The translations under genes were made by a program, and so were the position numbers. Under the pieces are notes generated by a model that worked only from the letters and a program-made list of their open reading frames with translations, was not told where the DNA came from and searched no databases. A stretch of DNA of 32,900 nucleotides, taken from assembly GCA_946497585.1 (NCBI GenBank), contig CAMMLF010000003.1, positions 1 to 32,900 on the forward strand, written 5' to 3'. Origin of the DNA: an uncultured Clostridium sp. (GTDB lineage Bacteria; Bacillota; Clostridia; TANB77; CAG-508). Shown piece after piece: positions 1-9,297 of this stretch; the first letter of the stretch is position 1; every line of letters starts with the position of its first letter.

Positions 1-942
1 ACCTCACTTTCTTCTGTAGTATCAGTAGTACCAGATGTGCTTTGTTCTACTCCTCGTACTATTGCTGTTAATGTTACATCTTCATCAAGTGTCCAACTTC
101 CGTCTGCTTCTGTTCTATAGAATTGTATTTTGTTACTTAGTGTTCCTGCAGTTCCGTACCTCTTTGTAGTGTCCATCCGTTGTGTCTGTTGCTAGCTTCA
201 ATACCTCGCTGTTGAGTCGAAGTTCAAGCGAATTGTTTCCTACTTGATACTGTATCGGCAATGTTATCTCATACCCATTTGTTATAGTTGTATTTGCTGG
301 TATTGTTACAGTACTCACATCGACTCTTTTGAGCAAGTAGTCGTTCATTTGACTGTCTACTATTGTTCCTACACTATCAGTTATTTCTTCTACATATTCT
401 ACAAGCTCTTGATAATTTGCTACTAGCGTATTTATCGTATTTGTTAGTGTTGTATATCGTGTTTCTATGTCTTCTATTTTTTCATCTGCTTCATTTTCTA
501 TATCTGTGAGTAGTTGTTCTGCTTCCGTTTCTAATTCAGAAATTATGTTTTCGAGTCTTTCTATATACGTTTGAGCATTTTCTGCTGTTACATCTTCTTT
601 TGATGTTCTTTCTATGAAAACATTGATATAGAAAGTAGATACAACTTCCGTATTTTCTTTTAGTTCCACTTCAATTTTTGCTTTTCCATACACTCTCAAA
701 CAATTTTCAAGCAAAACAACTTTGATTGTATTATTTTCGCTATCAATTGTACATTCTTGAATTACTATTGTTTTGTCTGGTCTAGAAAATACTATATCAG
801 CTGATGTGATACTGCTTAAATCAACATCTATACTATTGTCAAGTATTTTGAATTCTAGTTCCGTTGTATCAAGCTGTTTTAGTCTTATTTCATCATAGTT
901 TTTTGTTTTCAAGTCTACTATTATTTTTTCACTTCTTTTCAC
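1..942 (-). CDS. BppU-like baseplate/tail protein, part before the window end; one CGG +1 shift
   Basis: Probable receptor-binding or baseplate upper protein of the siphovirus tail tip. Residues 1-110 are a beta-rich head resembling the BppU N-terminal domain (RPDKT, FYINVFIER). Residues 120-190 are an acidic coiled coil, followed by a beta-rich C-terminal part. The start at 942 overlaps the end of the small upstream gene. The frame opened at 942 ends after codon 269. Its codon 263 is an in-frame CGG (156-154), and skipping the C gives GGA and a frame that stays open to position 1 (YGTAGTLSN, SWTLDEDVTLTAIVRG). Joined to 32900-32855 the gene is 988 bases, three times 329 plus the one skipped base, giving 328 residues. 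The BppU assignment is by general pattern and tail-gene position. Confidence 0.75.
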
Positions 943-1141
943 TAGACTTATCCTCCTTGCTTTTTTCTTTTTCTATCTTGTTTTTCATTGCTTGTTCATA
1001 CTGTTGCTGTTCTACTACAAGAGTAGCTTCGAGAAATTCTTTTAAAATTGATTTAAGCGTTAGTGCTGGTAGTCCTGAAGCATTTATTACATCGGCAATT
1101 TTGTCTTTTGTTTCTCGTTCTCTTAAAATGAAATCTTCCAT
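929..1141 (-). CDS. Small coiled-coil tail-module protein
   Basis: A protein of about 70 residues between the tail spike and the BppU-like protein. A helical N-terminal part (MEDFILRERETK) is followed by a charged, lysine/glutamate-rich end (KEKSKEDKSSEKK). ATG at 1141 is preferred, with GGAAGGA upstream; a GTG at 1153 in the same frame is possible. It overlaps its downstream neighbour by 14 bases, which suggests translational coupling. I do not recognise a family. Small proteins at this position are common in clostridial phages, but no function can be read from the sequence. Confidence 0.6.
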   Translation of the reverse strand: MEDFILRERETKDKIADVINASGLPALTLKSILKEFLEATLVVEQQQYEQAMKNKIEKEKSKEDKSSEKK

Positions 1142-1145
1142 ATTT

Positions 1146-3608
1146 TTACTCACTTCCTTCCAGAATTTTTATTTTTTGTTCAATTATTTGTAATTTTTCT
1201 AATATTTCTTGTATTCCTCGCCATGCAATTGCAGCGATATTATCTATATTTATTGCTTTTTTATCTTTTGATAGTACTTCGTCTGGTGTTTTATATCCTT
1301 CACCAATTACAAAGCCATAGTGCTTTTTATCTCCATTTTTTTCTGTTTTATAATTGTACTCATATATATCACTGTTTTGAATTAGTTCTAATGCATCTTT
1401 TTGAATTCTAACTATATTTTTCTTTAATTCTGCTAACGAAGGCTTTCCAAAATTTGCGGAATTCACAGCTGTGCTTGTTATTGATGTTCCTATATTATTT
1501 CCTTCCATAAATGATATTTGAGGTGTACGTCCATTTATTGCAACGCCTTTAAAGGAGCTAGTACTTGAGGCTGTTACATATCCACAAACAAAATTCTCAG
1601 TAGTTACCATTTTTGACTGTACCCCACCTATTCCTAATGCTATTACCTCTTCATTTCCTTTCTTTATTACCAAGCAGCTTCGAGGATTCTTAGAATTTAT
1701 TTGAAATGTTCCTGAAAAATTTGTAGTGTTTTCCAAGTCTCCTTCTACAATACTTTTTATTCTAGCATAATCCGTAGCTCTTACTTCTCCATTATTATCT
1801 ATATCCAAAATATCAACTAATGATGAACTTGTATATAATGCTTCCATTATCATGCTTGCGGCAATATTTGCATCAAAATATGTATAGTCATATTTGCCAC
1901 TGAGTGTTCCTGTAAAAGCTGTACTTCCTAATGAAAACCCTCCTATTGTTCCAGAACTAGCTGTTATTGCTCCCGCATTAGTTACCTTAAACGCTGTACC
2001 ACATGAGATACCATTTTTTCCAACATAAACGCTAGAGCTTGCCCCTCCAAGTGATGTTGTTCCATTTGCTAGATACGTTGAGCCAATTGTGAATCCTCCT
2101 ATTGTTCCTCCTGTTGCTGTTATTGTTCCATTTGCACTCACTTTGAATTTTGCTGTATCTATCACACCATTTTCAAGATTTATGCTCATTCCTGTACTAC
2201 CTGACTTGTAGTTTGCAGATTGAAGCACTCCTGTTTTTATTAAGCTTGCATTTAGTTGACCGGTGGTTATATAATCTGCTACAATTTGTCCATCTTGAGT
2301 TATTGCTATTCCATATGGTCCATTTATTCCACTTTTAGAATATCCTAAGCCATTAAGATTCCATCTCCAAACCTTTGTAGTTGTATTTATATTATCTGTA
2401 TCCATAATAAATAATTCATTTTGAGTTTTATAAACATATCCTCCCAAAGCACTTGTTAATTGTTTTGTAGCTTCATTTTTTGCTTTTTCCAATATGTCTG
2501 TTTGCATATTTTCAGTTTCTTTTTTTATGGTATTAGATATGTTTTTATCAGTGTCAGTTATATAGTTTGATTTAAATTCTCCTAGTTCTAATTTCGTAAA
2601 TCTATGTAATAAACTATCATATATAGTTCTTATTACTCTTAATTTTAATTGTATTTTGTCTATTTCTATTGTTACAGTATCTCCTAACTTAACTTGTGTT
2701 AAGAAATCATATTTTTTATATGCAGTTGTCTTTGATAAATCAATGAAGTCTACTTTAACATTCACTTTTGGTTTATCTATATTATTTTCCGAAAATTCTA
2801 GTCTAGCTCTTCTCCTTAGCTCTGCATAGCATTCGTCTAAAGTATTATATCCTTCGCTATCCTCATTTTCTTTGAGTTTTATGTCAGAATATTCTATCCT
2901 TCCAATCTTAGGGTGGGAATATTGATTAATTAAAGGGCTATCTATATATTTTTCTGGTAACATTATTCCATTGTAGCCCATTGGTCGAAGTCTAGTAATT
3001 ATTTCAGTATCATCTCTTGTAAATTCAAGCCCAGTAAGATTTTTTCTATATTTTATTTTGTATCCACTATCTTTACCTCTTCTAGTAAGCATTTGTATAT
3101 TATAATTATCTCTTAAAATTTCTCCTCCCCAAATATTTACAAAGCTATTATCTATATCTCCTATTATTGCTTCCATAATATTTTTTCTTACATATCTTGC
3201 ACTATTTGGAGATGCTATATTAGAACTACCTTTAAAATTGTGTTGATATTGTGCATGAGATAAGATCCATTTTATTGCAGCATCTCCTTCTAAATTTTGA
3301 GGGAATACATCTTCTAGTTCGTTATCTATTAAATCATAAGTGATATGTTGCAAAGTTGCCGTTATTGTTGATAGGTTTTCTGTACATTTTTTTATTCTAA
3401 AAAGTTGCATAGTATTTTCACCAGCATCTAATTTTATGATTTTATTATTTTCTATTTCTTCAGAATATTTGCAGCCTTTAGGATATTCAAAGTCCACAAC
3501 GTATTCTCCGTTTAGTTCTTCAGTAACTTCACTTTTAATAGTATCTCTTAAGCTTCCTATTCCATTATTGTTAAAATTAGTTTCTTTTGCATCATATATA
3601 TTTATCAT
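1146..3608 (-). CDS. Tail-associated endopeptidase/tail spike with C-terminal S74-type chaperone
   Basis: An 820-residue tail-tip protein. Residues 1-350 resemble the phage tail endopeptidase (Tal/gp18-like) domain that follows Dit in siphoviruses. Residues 480-570 hold two glycine-rich beta repeats (GGTIGGFTIGS, SGTIGGFSLGS). Near residue 600 lies a dockerin/EF-hand-like calcium loop (DIDNNGEVRATD). From about residue 722 to the end there is a peptidase S74-like intramolecular chaperone: SLAELKKNI with candidate Ser and Lys, YGFVIGEGY, then a terminal helix. S74 domains assist trimer folding and then cut themselves off. The start at 3608 has GGGAGGC upstream and overlaps the end of the Dit gene by four bases. 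None of its codons is CGG in frame. Confidence 0.85.
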   Translation of the reverse strand: MINIYDAKETNFNNNGIGSLRDTIKSEVTEELNGEYVVDFEYPKGCKYSEEIENNKIIKLDAGENTMQLFRIKKCTENLSTITATLQHITYDLIDNELEDVFPQNLEGDAAIKWILSHAQYQHNFKGSSNIASPNSARYVRKNIMEAIIGDIDNSFVNIWGGEILRDNYNIQMLTRRGKDSGYKIKYRKNLTGLEFTRDDTEIITRLRPMGYNGIMLPEKYIDSPLINQYSHPKIGRIEYSDIKLKENEDSEGYNTLDECYAELRRRARLEFSENNIDKPKVNVKVDFIDLSKTTAYKKYDFLTQVKLGDTVTIEIDKIQLKLRVIRTIYDSLLHRFTKLELGEFKSNYITDTDKNISNTIKKETENMQTDILEKAKNEATKQLTSALGGYVYKTQNELFIMDTDNINTTTKVWRWNLNGLGYSKSGINGPYGIAITQDGQIVADYITTGQLNASLIKTGVLQSANYKSGSTGMSINLENGVIDTAKFKVSANGTITATGGTIGGFTIGSTYLANGTTSLGGASSSVYVGKNGISCGTAFKVTNAGAITASSGTIGGFSLGSTAFTGTLSGKYDYTYFDANIAASMIMEALYTSSSLVDILDIDNNGEVRATDYARIKSIVEGDLENTTNFSGTFQINSKNPRSCLVIKKGNEEVIALGIGGVQSKMVTTENFVCGYVTASSTSSFKGVAINGRTPQISFMEGNNIGTSITSTAVNSANFGKPSLAELKKNIVRIQKDALELIQNSDIYEYNYKTEKNGDKKHYGFVIGEGYKTPDEVLSKDKKAINIDNIAAIAWRGIQEILEKLQIIEQKIKILEGSE

Positions 3609-4294
3609 ATATATGCCTCCCTATATTTTATATATATATTCGTTATTTTTCCTAAAAAATCTATTACATTCTCTCCGGCTTGTAACTCAGGAAAATCTAA
3701 GCAATATATTTTGTTATTACAATTAATATTATCTTTAAAAGCTTCCTCTAATTCGCAATCAATCTCAATATATTCCTGTATGTCTTTTAAAATTAACGAT
3801 TTATTATTTATTGTCAATGTTATATCTCCGCTTCCTTCTATTTTGATATAAGGTCTTATTTTATATGTACTTTCAGTTATCGTTATTGTAGATGTCGTAT
3901 TTATATTAATTTCTTTTTCTATAGTTCCATATGAAATAGGATATACATCAAAAATTACTACAAATTCATTACAAACCTTATATATTTGTTCAAAATCTAT
4001 TTGATTTTTTACTATTACTTTATAATATTTATCTAATTCAGTAGATAAAATAAGTTTTCCTTCTCCATTTAGCCATTTAGATATACTTCTAATATTCGTT
4101 CCTGGCATTAATGTACAAGTTACTTCATATGTAAAATTATTAAAATTTTCGTTGTCTATATATAGCTTTCCATTTCTTCCTGGTATTTCAATTTCTTCGT
4201 AACTTTTTTCAGGTTTAGCAATAGGAGGAAGTCTGTTAACAAATATTCCCTTATCACTACTACTTATATTATTAAATATAAAAAATGGATACAT
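3605..4294 (-). CDS. Distal tail protein (Dit)
   Basis: Siphovirus distal tail component that forms the ring joining tail tube and baseplate. The N-terminal FIFNN, the IPGRNGKLY motif near residue 40 and the later WLNGEGKLILS and VIFDVYPISYG segments fit the family, as does the position between tape measure and tail endopeptidase. ATG at 4294 (MYPFFIFNN) is preferred because it lies 11 bases after AGGAGG. ATG at 4303 in the same frame is only three bases from that site. It overlaps the tape-measure stop and the next start, typical of a tightly packed tail operon. Confidence 0.82.
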   Translation of the reverse strand: MYPFFIFNNISSSDKGIFVNRLPPIAKPEKSYEEIEIPGRNGKLYIDNENFNNFTYEVTCTLMPGTNIRSISKWLNGEGKLILSTELDKYYKVIVKNQIDFEQIYKVCNEFVVIFDVYPISYGTIEKEININTTSTITITESTYKIRPYIKIEGSGDITLTINNKSLILKDIQEYIEIDCELEEAFKDNINCNNKIYCLDFPELQAGENVIDFLGKITNIYIKYREAYI

Positions 4295-4295
4295 A

Positions 4296-6578
4296 TTAAG
4301 CATTTCCTCCTTTTGCTAATTTTTTGCTTTTTAGTACGAATGCTATTTCTTCTCCTAATTCTTTTATGTCTTCTTTTGAATTATTAATGAAATTATCTAT
4401 CTTTATTACTAATTGAATTGTATTACTATCTGTGTTTTTATTCTTAACATTCTTTTCTTCTTTAGGTCTTCTTAAGATTTCACTATATTTTTCGTTTTCT
4501 TCTTTAGTTAGAACTCTTTCTCCTTTATGTAATAAAGCAGGATAGTCATCTTCTGGTACATAATCAATACCAACTTTTAATCTTGGTATTTCTCTAATAC
4601 TTATTCCTTTTCCGCCTATACCTGGTACCCAGTCTGGAACTTTAATTTTATTTAATCCTCTGATAAATACATTTATTCCATCTATAATCCAATTTATAGG
4701 TGCTTTAAATATATTTATAAGTCCATTAATAATATTTGAAAATATGTTTTTTACATTTTCCCAAGCTGCTCCCCAATTTCCCGCAAAAACATTTCTAATA
4801 AAATCAATAATATTTGAGAATATATTTCTTATATTATTAATTACATTTTCTATTGCTCCAAATACACTCGAAAATATATTTTGAACTTGGCTAAATGCTC
4901 CTTGCCACGTACCTATAAATATATTTTTTATAAAGTCTATTATCCCCCTAAAAGCATTTATAGTACCTTGTACTATATTTGAAATTAACTCAAATGCTCC
5001 TTTAAATACACCTGATATTACATTGGCAATTAGTTCTAAGCCTGCTTGTAAAGGTGGTAAGATAAATTGTATTATATTAGTAAATAACTGTATCAAAGGT
5101 GGTAATATTAAATTTATTAATGACATCAATGGTTCTAACAAAATCATAAACAAATTAATTATTGGTTGCAACAGATTTATTATTGGTTGAAGTAATGCAA
5201 GTATTGGTTGTATCAGTTGAAGTAAAAGAGGTAATATGGCTTGTGCTATTTGTGTAATTGGAGGTAGTATCATATTTATTAGTTGTAATAATACTGGTAA
5301 AATAGCTTGAATAATATTAGTAAAAATTGGCAATAGTTGCTGCATTATATTTGTAAAAATAGGCATTAAAGATTGTATTATATTGGTTAAAGGTGGTAGT
5401 AGTTGATTAAACATTTCTGATATAATAGGAGATACTTGCTCTATCATACTTTGAATTATTGGCATATTATCACTAATTATTTGAATTACCTGCTTTAAAA
5501 TTGGCATGAGAGCATTTCCAAGAGGTAGTAATAACATTTCTACATTTCTTTTCAATCCTTCAAACAAATCTGTTAAATTATCATACTTTACCTCTTTTAA
5601 CTGTCCCATTGTATCTATTGTTTCATCAAATTTTTCTCCATACTCTGTCATAGCAAATATTGCATCTTTGCCAAGGTCCTCCCACATAGTTCCAAAAATT
5701 GCCACGCCAGCCGTATTTTGTTCTACTGGGTCTTCAATATTTTTTAATCCTTCAATTACTTCTCCAAATGCCCATGAAGCTCTTTCTCCACCTTCTCCAA
5801 ATGCTTGTGTAATATCATCAGCATTTAGTTTCATTGCTTTTAGAGAATCTACTGCAGAGCCATCTTTCATTCTAATGCCCATTTCTTTTATAGCATCTCC
5901 TATTTTATCTATAGAAAAAGCTCCACTATCTGCTCCTTGTTTAAATGTATTAAACATATCTGTAGCATTTAACCCATTTTGCTTAAAATGTACTGAGTAT
6001 TCGTTTATTGAGTCTAGTAAGTCTCCGTTTTTATCTAGTCCTTCTTGTGCTCCTTGTGCTATCAAATTGTATGCTTGTTTTGATGTTAACCCAAATTGAT
6101 CCATAAGCATTTTTGCAGCTCTTACGCTCTCATTTACTTCAAATCCAAATGTATCTCTTAATGCCAACGCATCTTCTGTTACACTTTGGAGTTCTGTATC
6201 TTCAATTTCTCCTAGCTGTGTTTTTACTTGTGCCATACTATCTGCGATGTCTTGAAAATCCTCTCCATAATTATTTTTATAGATATTTTTCAAAACTTCT
6301 TCATATTGTCCTGTTGCTTCTGTTGCTGTTCCTGTTGCTGCTATATAGCTATCCATAGCAGCATCTACATCTTTTGCTGTATTGATTGCCATTCCTCCAA
6401 TAGCAGTTGCTGCAGTAACTGCTGCAACTCCTAATCCCAAAGCCCATTTTCCTGCAGTTTTTGCAACATTTCCTAGTTTTGTTCCTAGTCCTTCACTTTT
6501 TTTGCCTGTTTGTTCAATCTTCTCATCTGCTTCGGTAGTGTCTACAAAGATACTTCCAAATAGCTTAAATATTTCCAT
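4296..6578 (-). CDS. Tail tape measure protein
   Basis: A 760-residue protein that sets tail length and is ejected with the DNA. The N-terminal 100 residues hold a hydrophobic segment (LGLGVAAVTAATAIGGMA). Residues 70-340 match the phage tape-measure core (SMAQVKTQLGE, FGFEVNESVRAAKML, WEDLGKDAIFAMTEYGE). Residues 350-480 are built of short repeats of the type LLPxxxxIIQ with regularly spaced prolines. These are followed by repeated INxIxNIFxNII blocks and a C-terminal stalk with HKGERVLT. It is the longest tail gene apart from the spike and follows the tail assembly chaperones in the usual order. Confidence 0.93.
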   Translation of the reverse strand: MEIFKLFGSIFVDTTEADEKIEQTGKKSEGLGTKLGNVAKTAGKWALGLGVAAVTAATAIGGMAINTAKDVDAAMDSYIAATGTATEATGQYEEVLKNIYKNNYGEDFQDIADSMAQVKTQLGEIEDTELQSVTEDALALRDTFGFEVNESVRAAKMLMDQFGLTSKQAYNLIAQGAQEGLDKNGDLLDSINEYSVHFKQNGLNATDMFNTFKQGADSGAFSIDKIGDAIKEMGIRMKDGSAVDSLKAMKLNADDITQAFGEGGERASWAFGEVIEGLKNIEDPVEQNTAGVAIFGTMWEDLGKDAIFAMTEYGEKFDETIDTMGQLKEVKYDNLTDLFEGLKRNVEMLLLPLGNALMPILKQVIQIISDNMPIIQSMIEQVSPIISEMFNQLLPPLTNIIQSLMPIFTNIMQQLLPIFTNIIQAILPVLLQLINMILPPITQIAQAILPLLLQLIQPILALLQPIINLLQPIINLFMILLEPLMSLINLILPPLIQLFTNIIQFILPPLQAGLELIANVISGVFKGAFELISNIVQGTINAFRGIIDFIKNIFIGTWQGAFSQVQNIFSSVFGAIENVINNIRNIFSNIIDFIRNVFAGNWGAAWENVKNIFSNIINGLINIFKAPINWIIDGINVFIRGLNKIKVPDWVPGIGGKGISIREIPRLKVGIDYVPEDDYPALLHKGERVLTKEENEKYSEILRRPKEEKNVKNKNTDSNTIQLVIKIDNFINNSKEDIKELGEEIAFVLKSKKLAKGGNA

Positions 6579-7234
6579 TTATTTTTTTCCACCTACCTTC
6601 TGCTTCTGTTCATAATACCTTACTACTCCCATCATTTCTTTTTCTATTTCATCATTAGACATTTGCTTTGTTTTTGATGAATTATTATGAGAATTCCCAA
6701 AAGCCTTGTTTTTATATTCTTCAAATGAAACAAACTCAACATGACCCATTTCCATATATGGATATATTGTCATCCATCTTTCATATAGTTCCCTTTCATA
6801 GGCAGTTTTTAAAAGATTTTCTAATCGTTCTATAGGAAAGTTTTTAATATTAGATATGCCATAATATTTTTCAAGCAATATTATTTTTTCTTCTATTTTG
6901 GCATATCCTTTTGTTGTAAAAAACTTTTTAATCCCTTATCTTTTGCAATTTCTTTTAAAAATTCTATTACATCAACTTGTTTTGCTTCTTCCTCTGGTAT
7001 TTCTTTGTATAATGAAATAAATTTTATCAATTCATCTCTTACTAAATGCAATTTTTTACCTAATGTTAATAATAGCTGTGCTCCAATTTGTTTTTGTAGC
7101 CTTTCCACTTCATTTTTGCTCTTTCCCCTTGCATCATCACCCATTTTAAAGAACTTTTGCATTAGTTGTGAATCTATCTCCATTTTTTCCATTATTGCAC
7201 TTATAACGCACATCATATCAATGTTAATTTTCAT
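6579..7234 (-). CDS. Tail assembly chaperone fusion (gpGT-like) made by -1 frameshift
   Basis: Long product of the tail chaperone pair. It starts as the short chaperone (7234) and shifts -1 near 6917-6923, continuing in the frame that ends at 6579. The downstream part contains YERELYERWMTIYPYME and a lysine-rich end (QKQKVGGKK), as in clostridial phage gpT-like extensions. No good start exists for the downstream part alone: only a TTG at 6878 without a clear ribosome binding site. The -1 frame is open across the overlap (KGYAKIEEKIILLEKYYG). In lambda the G and GT proteins load the tape measure into the growing tail. Confidence 0.72.
6893..7234 (-). CDS. Tail assembly chaperone, short form (gpG-like)
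   Basis: A 113-residue helical protein starting at ATG 7234 behind GGGAGG (MKINIDMMCVISAIM). It lies between the major tail protein and the tape measure, where siphoviruses carry the gpG-like chaperone. It stops at 6893, 24 bases after the shift site. The candidate hairpin at 7262-7282 lies upstream, between this gene and the highly expressed tail-tube gene. Family identity rests on position and on the frameshift organisation. Confidence 0.75.
   Translation of the reverse strand: MKINIDMMCVISAIMEKMEIDSQLMQKFFKMGDDARGKSKNEVERLQKQIGAQLLLTLGKKLHLVRDELIKFISLYKEIPEEEAKQVDVIEFLKEIAKDKGLKSFLQQKDMPK
6917..6923 (-). promoter_or_regulatory. -1 ribosomal slippery heptamer T TTT TTA
   Basis: In the short chaperone frame the codons AGT TTT TTA CAA give the canonical slippery pattern X XXY YYZ (T TTT TTA). 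Slippage by one base back opens the gpT-like frame. Position and phase are those expected for the conserved tail chaperone frameshift of siphoviruses. Confidence 0.75.
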
Positions 7235-7261
7235 GATAATTTCCTCCCAAATAAAAAAATA

Positions 7262-7282
7262 GAGCAACTTTTATAGTTGCTC
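7262..7282 (-). terminator. Hairpin and T-run after the major tail gene
   Basis: GAGCAACT and AGTTGCTC form an 8-bp stem with a 5-base loop. On the minus strand it is followed by TATTTTTTTA. It probably trims or attenuates transcription just after the abundantly needed tail tube gene. Confidence 0.75.
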
Positions 7283-7287
7283 ATACA

Positions 7288-7869
7288 TTAAACTTCTGTT
7301 AGACTTTCTTCGTATGTAATACTTTGTATTCTTTCGATTGAATATATTTTCTTTGTTTCATCTTCATAAGAATGATGAGCAGCAAAATCTAATTGTATTT
7401 CTCCTTCTGCTTTTTGTACTGCAGCAAATTCTAGTCCATTGTCTGCCATAGCATCAAATATAGAAATTTTTAGATAATCTCCTTTTAATGTTTTACAAAA
7501 CATAGTTATATTATCATTATAATTTTCATCTGAAATTAAGCCTAACTCTGAACTTTCAATTTTAGTTATTTCGCCACTTTCATCTTTTGTTATTGATGCA
7601 CCTGGCAATGCCATTGATAATGAATCTAAACTTGCATTTAAAGTCTTTGCAGAAATTGTTGCATTTTCATCATCAATTACCTCTGTTCCCTTTGTTTTTC
7701 CACCTTGTCCATCAAATTCTATTTGTCTTATGGTTCTTTCTACTTTAAATGTAGAACCTCCACGAATTGGAGCTAATAATTTTTGTGTTTCCAATCCATA
7801 ATTTCTAAAAACAATTCCATGGTCTATTTGGATGTTTTCAACATCTACTTTTCTTTGTCTTGTTTTCAA
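7288..7869 (-). CDS. Major tail (tube) protein
   Basis: A 193-residue protein located between the tail completion protein and the tail chaperones, where the tail tube subunit lies in siphoviruses. It is beta-rich (HGIVFRNYGLETQKLLAPIRGG, GEIQLDFAAHHSYED) and acidic. It appears to start at TTG (7869) nine bases behind AAGGAGGG, since no ATG lies nearby. The gene is followed by a terminator-like hairpin, fitting strong expression of a structural protein. The assignment is by position and composition. Confidence 0.75.
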   Translation of the reverse strand: MKTRQRKVDVENIQIDHGIVFRNYGLETQKLLAPIRGGSTFKVERTIRQIEFDGQGGKTKGTEVIDDENATISAKTLNASLDSLSMALPGASITKDESGEITKIESSELGLISDENYNDNITMFCKTLKGDYLKISIFDAMADNGLEFAAVQKAEGEIQLDFAAHHSYEDETKKIYSIERIQSITYEESLTEV

Positions 7870-7883
7870 TTTAATTTCCCTCC

Positions 7884-8282
7884 TTAATTTTGAAATTCAT
7901 ACATATGTATTTCAAAAGTTTGTATTCTTCTTTTTATAGTTTTATCTTCATCATAATTAGTGTTACATCCACTAAAATATATTTTTATAGCAAAACTATC
8001 TAAAAAAGCCTGGTATCCATCTATTTTTTCTTTTATAGCATCACAAATATTTTCTATTTGTGTTGTATCATCGCCAGAATCCCAAGTCTCTGCCTCTAAA
8101 TAAAATGGTATATATATCTCATCGTTGCTTTCTTTTATATCTAATACTGTATATGGAAAGTCCATAGTATCATCTGCAGTCATAAAACAATTTGGAACAA
8201 TCTTGTCTAAAAGTTGCTTAATTTGTTTTCTTAATTTTATTCTAGTTGTTTCTTTATCCACTTCCAATTTCCTCACTTTCAT
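7884..8282 (-). CDS. Tail completion / minor tail protein (gp17-like)
   Basis: A 132-residue protein with motifs seen in tail-terminator-type proteins: QLLDKIVPNCFMTADDTMDFPYTVLDI near the start, then an IENICDAIKEKIDGY helix and a beta-rich end (RRIQTFEIHMYE). It lies directly upstream of the tail tube gene. ATG at 8282 behind AGAGGA is preferred; TTG at 8285 is possible. Its start lies 29 bases inside the end of the gp10-like gene (stop at 8254), so the two overlap and are probably coupled. Confidence 0.7.
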   Translation of the reverse strand: MKVRKLEVDKETTRIKLRKQIKQLLDKIVPNCFMTADDTMDFPYTVLDIKESNDEIYIPFYLEAETWDSGDDTTQIENICDAIKEKIDGYQAFLDSFAIKIYFSGCNTNYDEDKTIKRRIQTFEIHMYEFQN

Positions 8283-8674
8283 CAATTATTCCTCTTGCTT
8301 TGTTTTCATCCTCTATACTTTTGATATAAGTACCTTGTATTTTTCTTATTTCATCTTTATTATTTAGTACAGCTCCTCTTAAATGTTCTTTTTTTACTTG
8401 CTTTGATGTTCCTGTTTCTTGAAAACCAATATAAAAGCCTCCTGGTTTATATCCAACCTGCAGACTTCCATCTTTTCTAGCCCAATATTGTGTGTTTTTT
8501 CTTCCTCTTCCTGTATTATTTTCAATGCTCTTTTTAGCTTCTCTTGTAACAAACTTTCCAACATCTTTATTGGCTGCATGTACTAATTCTTTTAATAGAT
8601 ACTTCGTTCTATCTACACTATTTATATATTGAACTCCGTTTTTTTGTTATCTTTACTGCACTAGGAATTGCCAT
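8254..8674 (-). CDS. HK97 gp10-like head-tail protein, needs +1 shift at a CGG codon
   Basis: Head-tail joining protein between the head-closure protein and the tail completion protein. ATG at 8674 follows AGAGGT by about eight bases. The first 12 codons (MAIPSAVKITKK) are followed by an in-frame CGG at 8638-8636. Read normally, the frame stops five codons later. Skipping the C gives GGA and opens 126 more codons (GVQYINSVDRTKYLLKEL, TREAKKSIENNTGRGRKN, GFYIGFQETGTSKQ) that fit the gp10 family, where a glycine/arginine-rich loop and FxExGT are typical. The corrected protein has 139 residues. The length of 421 bases equals a multiple of three plus one. Confidence 0.85.
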
Positions 8675-8987
8675 AAGCATTTACCTCTTTCTTTTTTATA
8701 TCACTTGAACAAGTAAGCTCTAGTTTTTCATCATCTGTCTCATATGTTTTTAATATTTCATATTTGATTCCTTGGTATCTTAAATACTTTTCGTTTTCAT
8801 AATCAAATTTCCATATCACCAATATTTTCTCTGCCTTCATGCCTACTGCTGCAGCTTGAAAAAATGTGCTTGAATATACTTGCTTTTCTTCTCCAAAAAC
8901 ATCTCTTTCTCCTGGCTTTCTTATCATATCTCCTATAGCATTGCCTTCTACCTTATCTTTGCTTATCAATGTAATTATTTCATCCAT
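8661..8987 (-). CDS. Head-tail adaptor / head closure protein
   Basis: A 108-residue beta-rich protein with ATG at 8987 behind AAAGAGGT. Features typical of SPP1 gp16-like head closure proteins are visible: DMIRKPGERDVFGEEKQVY, FFQAAAVGMKAE, then WKFDYENEKYLRYQGIKYEIL. It lies between the head-tail connector and the gp10-like gene and overlaps the latter by 14 bases. The frame contains no CGG codon. Confidence 0.75.
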   Translation of the reverse strand: MDEIITLISKDKVEGNAIGDMIRKPGERDVFGEEKQVYSSTFFQAAAVGMKAEKILVIWKFDYENEKYLRYQGIKYEILKTYETDDEKLELTCSSDIKKKEVNAYGNS

Positions 8988-8989
8988 AT

Positions 8990-9277
8990 TTAAACCTCTT
9001 TCGGTGGATTTTTGTATTTAGATGATACACTCATCTTATATCTTAATCTTTCATATGATTTTTGATATTTATCACTTTGTTTATTATTTCTAAAATTAGC
9101 TCTTACATAAGCAGTTATAGCCTGGCAAACTACAGGATTGGAAGCTACTATATTACTTTCATGTATTCCAGACATTTTTAAATCTTCGATTGCAGCAAGT
9201 TCCACTTCTTTTAATTCTTCATCAAAATTGGTATTACTCAATCCAACTCTTTTTCTTAATTCTTCTACATTCATCAT
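8990..9277 (-). CDS. Head-tail connector protein (HK97 gp6-like)
   Basis: A 95-residue helical protein with AIEDLKMSGI and the pattern VCQAITAYVRANFRNNK, which fits the gp6-like DNA-packaging connector family. This family forms a ring under the portal. It starts at ATG 9277 after AAGGAGG and lies directly upstream of the head closure protein, with two bases between them, in the usual capsid-to-tail order. Confidence 0.8.
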   Translation of the reverse strand: MMNVEELRKRVGLSNTNFDEELKEVELAAIEDLKMSGIHESNIVASNPVVCQAITAYVRANFRNNKQSDKYQKSYERLRYKMSVSSKYKNPPKEV

Positions 9278-9297
9278 TTTAGTAGCTTCCTCCTTTT

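Noticed and set aside
133..942. Use of an alternative stop-codon code
   Set aside because: TAA, TAG and TGA all end genes at sensible places, often in ATGA overlaps, and Trp is encoded by TGG.
5000..5450. Tandem DNA repeats in the tape measure gene
   Set aside because: They encode the usual proline-spaced repeats of tape measure proteins and need no other explanation.
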